A stretch of 64,000 nt of DNA from Owenia fusiformis (taxonomy: Eukaryota > Annelida > Polychaeta > Sabellida > Oweniidae). Numbering within the stretch: the stretch's first letter is position 1; each line of letters starts with the position of its first letter. A model generated the notes under the pieces. The model was given only the letters and a program-made list of their open reading frames with translations. It was not told the DNA's origin and searched no databases. Below are positions 40,201-52,200 of the stretch, piece by piece. The translations under genes and the position numbers were made by a program. The stretch covers positions 24,600,822-24,664,821 of the forward strand of contig CAIIXF020000008.1 in assembly GCA_903813345.2 (NCBI GenBank), read 5' to 3'.

Positions 40201-43200
40201 AATCCAAAATGGCCGCCTTAAAGGGTGACGCATATCGTTAAGCAAATCGAACGCTCGTTTCTGGTGTTGCTCACCGTTTAGTATAAAAGGCCCGATCCCG
40301 GAATAATACTCAAGGGTTCACAGGTTCGAGCTCGTTGTGTCAACACCTCTAACTGTTATATAGCATAAGTATATTATAGATCATCACACATTTATAAAAG
40401 GGTGATTTTTATTTTGACAAATCAATTCCACATTTATGGGTGAAGTTTCAGGATCTTCTATTTGTGTATAATAAGGAAAAATTGGCATCTAAATTTCCCC
40501 ATAACGTAATAGCACACAGCTTGGCATATGAAATATCCTACAAATGAAACAAAGCAAGACAAACCGGTTTCTAATACAAGGATTTATATTGGCTGTTGTA
40601 CATGTATTCTTTGAACGCAATCACTCTTTGGATAACGTTTTCAAAATCGTTATAAACGGATTACTCTATCCCAAAGACAATTTCAATAAACTGGATTTTA
40701 CAGAACTCCCCTTATTTCTTAAAAATGGACTGATCCAGTTGATTCGCCTGGAGCCGCCATATTGTTTTTATACGGGATGCTAATCGGAACCCTTTAACAT
40801 TTACCTAGAATGCCAAAAAACTAATCGGTTCTAAACTTTCATAGGAAGAAACATCCCTGAAAATTTCAAATGAATCCCTCAAACGGTTTGGCTGGAAACC
40901 TGTAGACAAGCCTTGACAGACAAGATTTTAGGACGGAAAATCCAAAATGGCCGCCTTTAACATTTACCCAGAATGCCGAAAAACTAATCAGTTCTAAACT
41001 TTCATAGGTAGAAACATCCCTGAGAATTTCAAATGAATCCCTCTAACGGTTTGGCTGGAAACCTGTAGACAAGCCTTGACAGACAAGATTTTAGGACGGA
41101 AAATCCAAAATGGCCGCCTTAACATTTACCCAGAATGCTGAAAAACTAATCAGTTCTAAACTTTCATAGGTAGAAACATCCCTGAGAATTTCAAATGAAT
41201 CCCTCAAACAGTTTGGCTGGAAACCTGTAGACAAGATTATTCGGGACGCCCACCTGCCCAACCACCCGCCCAACCGCCCGACCAACCGCCCGCTCGACCA
41301 ACCGCCCGCGCAACCGCCCGCCCGGCAAACTGATTACAATATAGCACCTGAGGGTGCGATAAAAAGTTACATCATTTTCATCAGTACTTATTGAACGCCC
41401 GGTAAATACAACCAGAACAACGGCAACGCCAAAGAGTAGAGAATCCCATCGAACAGAAATGGCTGGCATTTTTACAAAGGAAATATATAGCAAATATCAT
41501 AAAATAACACACATAAGAAAGGCAACCATTTAAAACTGGTTGCTCACTAGCCAAGTTGTCATCAGAAGAAGTAATACGCTTTTAAGTTGCCACACATAAA
41601 ATTGTTAAGAAATCACACACGTACATGTAAATGGTGGCCATTTTTCAAAATGGCCGCCTACTACCCAAAATGTCATAAGAGTCAGTATGCAATCATTGTG
41701 CCATGCTTAACGTATTCACATATCAAATATGAACAAAATCGCTCCACTACTTTCAAGTTATAGTAAAAAAAATGTAAAAATGGCCACCTACTACGCAAAG
41801 TGTCATTAGACAGTGTGCCATGCTTATAGTATTCACATATAAAATATGAATAAAATGGCTCCACCACTTTTTGAGTTTTAGTAAAAAATGTAAAATGACA
41901 CACGTAAAAATGGCGGCCATTTTACTACCCAAAACGTCATTAGACATTGTACCATGCTTAAAGTATTTACATACCAAATATGAACAAAATCGCTCCACTA
42001 CTTTTCAAGTTACAGCAAAAATCGTAAAATAACGTGCAAGGGCAGCCATTTTTCAAGATGGCTGCCATGTATTTCTTCTATATTTACATTTCTAGCTTAA
42101 TCAATGTCCTATATAACTTTTTTACATTTAAAACATGTTTTACATGCAGTACCTAAATTACTGTAAAATCCGCACTAAAATAGCCACCATTTTTAAATGA
42201 GTGGCCATTTTGAAAATCGGCTTTCAAGCAGAACTTCCATCCCCATTGGATATATGTGTACAAAATATGAACAAAATCGAGCCAACAGTATTTGAGTTAT
42301 TGCCTAGACAGATGGACAGACAGACAGACGGACGGATGGACGTATGTACGGACGTCATTTGTTGTTGCTGCATTAGTTTCTTCATTCATTTTCTTCTTTC
42401 TTTGTCTTGATTTGATTGTGATGTTAGTTATCTTTCTTCAGGGTCCACAGACTTGAGACTGCGCGTAGGTGGGTTAAACGTTTTGATCCGGCCGGAAAAC
42501 TCTCTCCTTCCCCTTACTGATGTTCTTATGTTGATCTGGCGTTCCCTATATCCCTCCGAATTTCGTTCGATGGGATAATAAGAAATATATGCATAGTGAA
42601 GAATCATTAAACCAAATTAACCAAATTCTTAAACAGAACTATAAGGTTGAGAGCCTACATTCTATAATACTTCATTTCTCTTTAGATAGTAACTTTCTAA
42701 TTTTCAAAAAAATATAAATATTTTCCTAACAAACCTCTGATCCTACCAAGAGCTGATTATAATGTTGGCAAAACAATAATTTGGTAAATTATAAAATGCC
42801 ATGCAACACGAAAATAATTCATATACAATAATAAATATATTTCAACTTAACAATAATGTTACATAACGGTATACACAGCTGTATAAAACTATATTAAGTG
42901 TTGTTAGCTAGATCTCTTATTATAGTTTTACCTTAGAGAAGTACTGTAAAATGTTGCAAGTTTAAAGTAGAAATATGTTTGGTATATGTTTATGACATTT
43001 TGTTCAAAAAATATTGATGAAAATAGTTTCAAGCCTGTTTATAACTTACACATGTTATTCTAAATATACATATAGAAAAACATGTTCAAAAAAGCATACA
43101 ATTCTTGAATTCAGAATTTTTTAGTATTTTGCATCTTGATATCTGTTGTTTGATACTAATGTCATATATTCATTTGCTGATTTAGTTTACCAATTGCATG

Positions 43201-46200
43201 GCTAATTTGAGCAAATTTGAACATGTTTTACAGTACACACATCAATAATATATTGCATTATACATCTAAAATTTGAAAAATGATATACAACAATACTTCA
43301 CGTCATATTTCCTATTGATTAAAGAAAAAATCAAACTGGGGTAGGGATTGAGATGAGAAATCATTAATAACTATGACATGAAAGTCCTGTAGATTGTACG
43401 GACTACATCATGTGCTAGCAAGTCTGAATAGTATATATCATTTTAGACCCTAACTAGACAACAGCAACGCCAAAGCGTAGCAAATCCCATCAAACAGCCA
43501 TGGCTGGCATTTTTTACAAACAAAGTATATAGCAAAAAATTGCCGGCATTTTTCAAAATGGCCACCTTCTACCAAAAGACCAAAAGTGTCATTAGAAAGT
43601 GTGCCATGCTTACAGCATTCACATACCAAATATGAACAAAATCGCTCCACTACTTTCAAAGTTACGGCAAAAATCGTAAGATAACAAGTAAATGCTGCCA
43701 TTTTTCAAGATGGCTGCCATGTGCTTCTTTAATATCTATGTTTCTGACTTTATTAATGTCCTTTATAATTTTTTTACATTTAAAACATATTGCTATTTCA
43801 GTTTTACATATTGCACTTAAACAATTGCAAAATTGGCACTTAAATGGCTGCCATTTTTAAATAAGCAGCCATTTTGAAAATTGACTTTCGAGTAGAACTT
43901 CTACCCCCATAGGGTATATGTGTACAAAATATGACCAAAATCGGGCCAACGGTATTTGAGTTATTGCCCGGACGGACGGACAGATGGACAGACGTCATTT
44001 GTTGTTGCTGCATTAGTGTTTTCATTCGTTGCCTTCTTTCTTTGTCTTGATTTCGGAGGGACAGACGGATGGACAGACGGATGGACAGAGGCATTCCCTA
44101 TATCCCTCTGAACTTCGTTCGATGGGATAATTATGATATGTGTTTCAGAGAAAATAATAAAAAACATTTTATTCCTGAACATCAAAGGTACTCACTAGTA
44201 CTAAATATTTGATGACATCTTGCCAAATTATACCATTTCAACATTTCAATCTGAATATAATTTTCTTGTTAATTCTCATTTGTTCACAGCAAGCTTGGGA
44301 ATATATTGATGGGAGGCACTTACGTCATGTTCGCTGATCTCTACAGAAGTCTCATCAAACGGCCCTGTGCTTTGTTCAGACTGGGCATAACCATCATTAG
44401 AATGTGGGCCATCTGAAAGGTGAATCACATGACATACTATAATCTTTCAAAACATTCAAGGTCAAATTATATATTTTCGTTATTTAAGTCAGATTTGAAT
44501 TTCAGAGAGTTATGTAGATGAAGTTGAAAAAATGGTCAATTTGAAACAAGCTTTTTTGACCCTGAGAAGATCATCGAAGGTGAAATCTCAAATCTAAAGT
44601 CAGTTTTGAACTTCTGAGAACTTGAAGATGATTTTGAAAAAAAATTGGTCAATTAGAAGCAAGTTGAAAAAAGACCCTTTTTGACCTTGAAAAAGTCATT
44701 GAAGGTCAAATTTTTTTGCCTTCAAAGTATCATTGAAGGTCAAATCTATATTCAGATTTGAACTTTTGAGAACGTGTAGATGATTTTGAAAAAAAATTGG
44801 TCAATTTGAAGCAAGTTGAAAAATACCTTTTTAACCTTTATTTGACCTTGAAAATGTCATCAAAGGTCAAATCTTGATTCTGGAGTCAGATTTGAACTTC
44901 TGAAAACTTGTAGATGATTTTGAAAAAAAATTGAAGTCAGTCTAAACAGTATTTGTCAAGTTATTGGAAATTGTAAAAAATTGTTACAGACACCGATCGC
45001 CAACCACCAATCACCAACTGCCATCCGCTGATCGCCTTCACAAAAAATAGAGACCATAGCAATATGTCACCGCTTTTTGGTGGTGGCATAATTCTACTAA
45101 AGTGATCCATTTGACAATGTTACCAACAAATTATTGAATAAAAGATGATGAACCTAAAAATGTTTCTATAAACATTCATTGCAGTGATGCTTTCAATTGA
45201 TTCCTTGGCACACACATATTATGTATTAATTCGCATGACACACATTGTTAAAGTTTCCCTCTATAATACCATGTTAGGAGTTTATCTTCTATTAAATATG
45301 GAGGTTCGATTCAGAGTTATTGTAAACCAAGATTCTATTTTAATTTTAGCAGTTCAAGCAATTTTCTGAATACAAATGTACATGTTGCATATTAAACAGT
45401 CTGCAGTACAGTGCAGAGAGAATCCAACGCTGCAACTAGACCAACTACCTACCCTTGTCAATGAAACAGACTACAAGTCCTTAGAAATGACAATTCTTTT
45501 AATCATAAATGGTATATCAAAAACATAATTTTCACAATGATCTGCTTACAAAACAACCTTGTACAAAGCCATCCAATCCAAATCTGATTACATCTTGTGA
45601 GGTAGTTGTTAACATATTTCTCCACACAAATTTGAACAAGGGTATCTCATGAGTGCAATAATATCCTAATAATATAAAACCACAAGATATGTGAAACTCA
45701 AGGAAAGATGGAAGTCTGTTCAATTTGTATTTAATTGTCCCATTAATTAGGATAAGAATATGAAGTTAATCATGACAAACTGCAGCACAAAAATGTGACA
45801 AAGCTAGACATTATATTTTTCCTAAAAAATAGATTTGGCAAATGATGTAAAATTGTTATATACATATTTATATGTCCAAATAAGATGTAGAATGTAGAAG
45901 CAAGTTATTGAGAAACATATGAAGAAAGATTTGCACATATTAGATAGATCAAACAAAAACATAAGTGGAGAACCCAAATTAACTACACGGTTGCTCATAA
46001 ATATGGAATATTAGATTTGGCAGATCAGAATTCAAGTTTTGGAGTAAGAGAACATTTATTTGGAGTCAGTTCAGTAATTTATTTTCTAGGCAAATCATAA
46101 CCCTATATTTCAAAAAATCAACAAATCATACAAATCAACATTTTTTAGAGAAAAAATATTTACATTTAAGTTTAGAAAATTACTGTTGTTTAAACTAGGA

Positions 46201-49200
46201 GTACGCTAAGAATTTTTGCATTTTCAAAACACCCTGATCCAAATCGTCATGTAAACCAAATCAATTTCTAAGAGGTGGTATTCAATTCTATTTAGCAAGT
46301 TGAGTTACCTTAAAATATTAAAACAGGTTAATCTATGTTATACCCAAAGGGAGTACAATGTACATGTTTATTAGCCTATATCACATGTAGTGTTAACTAA
46401 CATCAATGGCAATGCATGTTAAATACTATTAGCAAATGGGATGGGCCTTTGTACCTTTCATTTGTTCCAAAAATGTATTCCAAACTGTAACTAAAATGAA
46501 AATGATTATCATGTATCACTTACAAACAATTTAAATAAACTTCATATGAAGACACTTCCTAGTGAATAACACAATAAAACAGTCCTCTTTTTCTACTAGT
46601 CTATTAAACTCTAATGATAACTTCCACCTTAGATAGAAATAATTTACAAACTGAAAGCCAAGTAAAAATTTTAAGAATTAGATCCATAAATCACTGTGGG
46701 ATGATGTGATCCTATACAGATTTTTCATCCTTAATGCCCATCCCCAATCAGTTGAAGGAAAATGGCCACCTTAACATTTACCCAGAATGCCAAAAACCTA
46801 ATTTGTTAGATTTTCATAGAAAGAATCATCCCCGAAAATTTGAAAAAACATCAAATGGTCTCAATCAGGGGGAGGGTAAAGAGAAAATGGGAGGGAAGGG
46901 AAGGAAAGGGGAAGGGAAAGAGAAAGGGGGAGGGAAAGGGGAGGGGAGGGAAAAGGAATCATCACTGAAAATTAATAAAAAAAAGCATCAAATGGTCTCA
47001 ATCAGGGGGAGGGAAAAGAGAAAAGGGGATGGAAGGAAAGGAAAGGAGAAGGGAAAGGGGGATGGCAGGAAAAGGGGATGGGAGGGAAAGGGAATAGGAG
47101 GGGGATAGGAGGGGAAAAGGGAGGAGAAAATTTAAATTGATCCGTAAAATAGTTCGCCTGAAAAAGTCGTGGACAAGACTTCACAGACAAGATTTTAGAA
47201 AAGAAAATCCAAAATGGCTAACTTAACATTCACTTAGAAGGACAAATAAGCCACACGGTGAACAGAATCGCACCCTTGAACAGAATACACTTTTCGGGAT
47301 GGAAAATTCAAAATGGCCGCCTTAACATTTACCAAGAAAGCCGAAAAACTAATCAGTTCTAAACTTTTATAGGTAGAAACATCCCTGAAAATTTCAAATG
47401 AATCCCTCAAACGGTTTGGCTGGAAACCTGTAGACAACCTTGACAGACAAGATTTTAGGATGGAAAATCCAAAATGGCCGCCTTAACATTTACCCAGAAT
47501 GCCGAAAAACTAATCAGTTCTAAACTTTTATAGGTAGAAACATCCCTGAGAATTTCAAATGAATCCCTCAAACGGTTTGGCTGGAAACCTGTAGACAACC
47601 TTGACAGACAAGATTTTAGGACAGAAAATCCAAAATGGCTGCCTTAACATTTACCCAGAATGCCGAAAAACTAACCAGTTCTAAACTTTCATAGGTTGAA
47701 ACATCCCTGAAAATTTCAAATGAATCCCTCAAACAGTTTGGCTGGAAACCTGTAGACAATCCTTGACAGACAAGATTTTTAGGACGGAAAATCCAAAATG
47801 GCCGCCTTAACATTTTCCCAGAATGCCGAAAAACTAATCAGTTCTAAGCTTTTATAGGTAGAAACATCCCTGAGAATTTCAAATGAATCCCTCAAACGGT
47901 TTTGCTGGAAACCTGTAGACAAGCCTTGACAGACAAGATTTTAGGACGGAAAATCCAAAATGGCCGCCTTAACATTTACCCAGAATGCCAAAAAACTAAT
48001 CAGTTCTAAACTTTCATAGGTAGAAACATCCCTGAAAATTTCAAATGAATCCCTCAAACGGTTTGGCTGGAAACCTGTAGTGACAAGCCTTCACAGACAA
48101 GATTTTTAGGACGGAAAATCCAAAATTGCCACCTTAACATTTTCCCAGAATGCCGAAAAACTAATCAGTTCTAAACTTTTATAGGTAGAAACATCCCTGA
48201 GAATTTCAAATGAATCCCTCAAACGGTTTGGCTGGAAACCTGTAGACAAGCCTTGACAGACAAGATTTTAGGATGGGAAATCCAAAATGGCCACCTTAAC
48301 ATTTACCCAGAATGCCGAAAAACTAATCAGTTCTAAACTTTCATAGGTAGAAACATCCCTGAAAATTTCAAATGAATCCCTTAAATGGTTTGGCTGGAAA
48401 CTTGTAGACAAGCCTTGACAGACAAGATTTTAGGACGGAAAATCCAAAATGGCCGCCTTAACATTTACCCAGAATGCCGAAAAACTAATCAATTCTAAAC
48501 TTTCATAGGTAGAAACATCCCTGAGAATTTCAAATGAATCCCTCAAACGGTTTGGCTGGAAACCTGTAGACAACCCGGCAAACTGATTACAATATAGCAC
48601 CTGAGGGTGCGATAAAAAACTTCTTAGTACCAGATTTTCAAATGAAATGAAAATTTGAAAAAACATCAAATGGTCTCAATCAGGGGGAGGGGAAAGAAAG
48701 AGAAAAGGGGAGGGAAGGGAAGGAAAGGGGAAGGGAAAAGGGGAGGGAAAGGGGGACGGGAGGGAAAAGGAATCATCCCTTAAAATTTGAAAAAAACATC
48801 AAATGGTCTCAATCAGGGGGAGGAGAAAGAAAGAGGAGGGAAGGGAAGGAAAGTGTAAGGGAAAAGGGGATGGAAATGGGGAGGGGAAAGGGGAGGGAAG
48901 GGAAAAGGGGGTAGGAGGGGAAAAGGGAGGAGAAAATTTAAATTGATCCGTAAAATAGTTCGCCTGAAAAAGTCGTAGACAAGACTTCACAGACAAGATT
49001 TTAGAAAGGAAAATCTTCCAGATTTTCATACAATAAATCATCCCTGAAAATTTGAAAAATTATCCCTGAAAATTTGAAATCGATCCATGAAATGGTGCAC
49101 CTAGCGCCTGGAAATATGTAGACAGGACTACAGACAAGATTTTAGGTCAGAAAATCCAAATAAGTATCGAGTCAACCACATCCGCATGTAAATGTACCCA

Positions 49201-52200
49201 AAAGTTATCAATGAAAATCTGAAGGTGATAGCTGTAGCTGTTTTGGTGAAAACTGTCTGACATCCAGAGAGACAGACAGACAGACAAACATAAGCCCCGA
49301 GGCCGACAATATAGTCCAAAACTCATTTCATTGAAATACTGTCCAAGTAATATAGCACGATATATTCAAATTCATGTAAAAGCCAAAGCCAAAAATGGTG
49401 GCCATTTTTCAAAATGGCCGCCTTCTACCAAAAGTGTCATTAAACAGTGTGCCATGCTTATAGTATTCACATACCGAATATGAACAAAATCACTCCACTA
49501 CTTTTCAAGTTACAGCAAAAATCGTTAAAAAGCGAGTAAAGGCCAAGTAAATTACGTTTAAATGGCGCCCATTTTTCAAAATGGCTGCCTTCTACCAAAA
49601 GTGTCATTAGACAGGGTACCATGCTTATAGTATTCACATACTAAATATGAACAAAATCGCTCCACTACTTTTCGAGTTATAAATACATAAGTTAAAATGG
49701 CGACCATTTTTCAAAATGGCTGCCTTCTACCAAAAGTGTCATTAGACAGTGTGCCATGCTTATAGTATTTACATACCGAATATGAACAAAATCGCTCCAC
49801 TACTTTTTGAGTTATAGTAAAATATGTTAAAATGGTGGCCATTTTTCAAAATGGCGGCCATTTTTCAAAATGGCAGCCAACTACCAAAAATGCCATTAGA
49901 CAGTGAGTCATGCTTATAGTATTCACATACCAAATATGAACAAAATCGATCCACTACTTCTTTAGTTACAGCAAAAATCGTAAAATAACGAGTAAATGCC
50001 ACCATTTTTCAAGATGGCTGCCATGTGCTTCTTTAATATCTACATTTTTAGCTTTATCAAAGTCCTATATAATTTTTTTACATTTAAAACATATTGCTAT
50101 TACAGTTTTACATATTGCACCTAAATTACAGTAAAATCGGCAGTAAAATGGCCGCCATTTTTAAATGAGCGGCCATTTTGAAAATCGGCTTTCAAGCAGA
50201 ACTTCTACTCCCATAGAGTATATGTGTACACAATATGAACAAAATCGGGCCAACGGTATTTGAGTTATTGCCCGGACAGACAGACGGACGGACGGACGGA
50301 CGGACGGACAGACAGACAGACAGACGGACAAGTGAGCGATTGCAAAAGCTCAACATGTGAGCTCATAAAAATGAACTAAAGGGGCAAAATCAATTTCCAT
50401 TTGGATATTTGACAAAACAGTTATAGGGTCTAACAGTCACTTCTAATGAAGCATAACAATCATCCATTATGAGATCATGCAATTCATATGATTATTATAA
50501 TAGTTTAAAACAGTCAAGAGCACATAGTATTTCACAATTTAATGTGTTTGATAGCTTATTTGACAACTTATTATGTATTTAAACATGGTTAATGGGGGCT
50601 ATTCTAGCTAATTTTTTATTTGCCCTGGGTGCCTTAGTTTCAAGTTACTATGGCAACCATTTCTTATTTAATGTTTCTGTTATTCTAAATATTTTTTGCT
50701 GGATTAATAAAACATTCCATGCTGCACATTCTGTGAAAAGTTCAAAAGAAACTATTGAAAGATAAAGAAATTAGAGAGATATTATGAGAACTTTATGATC
50801 AACCCTCGTACATACAGTTGTCATACAGTTAATGTTGTCAATGTGACTGACCTTTACCCTCTGATGGTGTCTTGCCCTCTTGTGCATCTAGGCCCTTCTC
50901 TGCCAGGGATATGAGGTCTCTCTCATCTTCTTGGCTCTTGCTAGCTGAAATACAGAACCACTCTGTCATCAGTCTGACTATGAAAATTTGAAAATTCAAA
51001 GATAATCCTTGAAGCTTGATTGTTGTAGATGTATTCATCATAAGACCCTGAATATAAGTTTTATAAAAATGCTTTAGCTTGAATGCATTTAAAAACTATC
51101 TAATAAATATAAATAGTCAGGTATGATATATTTGTCACAAAATGTCCAAAATATTTTAAGCACAACACTGATATAATGCACTTATGAAGCCAGTCTCACT
51201 TTATGAAATGAACATAAATTGTAAAAGTACATGTAATTGTGAAGAATGAAGACATGTTAGGCAGAGAAATCTGTGTATATTTTCATTAGTAGGTCAGAAG
51301 GTTGAGTAATGATGTCAGGATGACATTTTCCAACCAGTGAGATAAAGATAATAAAGATGAAATAAAGAAACCAATAAAACCTTTAATGAGACAATAATTT
51401 AGACTTGTACTTCCTGAGAATAGACTTTCTGAGAATAAAAAATCCAAGGACTTTATCTTTCTACCCCTGCAGTGTTAATCAAGGACTCGTGTCTAAAGAG
51501 TGAACGTTTCGGAAAAGTGAAATTTAGATTTGAGAGAATGGGGAGGGAAATATAAAAATTTTGTTTTGTAATAAGCTGAAGTAAACAGATGAGCATAATC
51601 AGATCCTACTATTTCTCTGGTGTTGAATTTGTCAAAGGACTATACTCGGTTGGGAGAATGAAGTTCATCAGCTCATTTCGAGGTTATGATTGTCACCAAC
51701 AATTTTGATTTTTATACATAGTGTAGATTGAAATGTGATCTTTTGAATATTTAAGATTTAATTATGGTAATATTTTTATTTCTTTCACTAAACAAATATT
51801 AGCGAACCCCCCTCCCCCATCGTCGTTATTTAAGACAGAGGGCTATTGGCAAAAGTAAAATGATCATGTCTGCAATTTGAGATTGAAAATGTTTGTTATC
51901 AATTGTGACTTAAGGAGAACTTAAGAATTAAATGTAAGAATTTTTTGAGGTAAGAACTGCTGAAAAATAATGAAAGACTCAAGCAAACTACACTTCAGGG
52001 TAGGCGTGGTACATCCATAACATGTTACCAGCTATCAAACTATGATGCTAGTCATACTGACTGTGAAAACTGCACCATATTTAAGTCCCTTTTTCCCCTA
52101 TCAAACTATGATGCTAGTCATACTGACTGTGAAAACTGCACCATATTTAAGTCCCTTTCTTCCCTATCAAACTATGATGCTAGTCATACTGACTGTGAAA

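Larger units (their letters stand above)
38628..41402 (+). mobile_element. Mariner-type element, heavily invaded
   Basis: Inverted ends C(A/C)GGGC(A/G)TTCAATAAGT continuing ACTGAT are flanked by TA (38626-38627 and 41403-41404). A transposase-like helix-turn-helix fragment lies at 39492-39764. Between the ends sit two TTAA MITEs and a tandem-array element, so the element is dead. Confidence 0.75.

Noticed and set aside
46734-47108. A Gly/Lys/Glu-rich open frame
   Set aside because: Arises from G/A-only tracts; composition and repeats explain it fully.
39988-48613. Long terminal repeat retrotransposon as the source of the arrays
   Set aside because: No tRNA primer site, polypurine tract placement, gag/pol frame or TG...CA ends.
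47234-48669. Several similar minus-strand frames with a shared [14 protein letters not shown]-like text
   Set aside because: They are repeated readings of the roughly 163-bp array unit, not a gene family.
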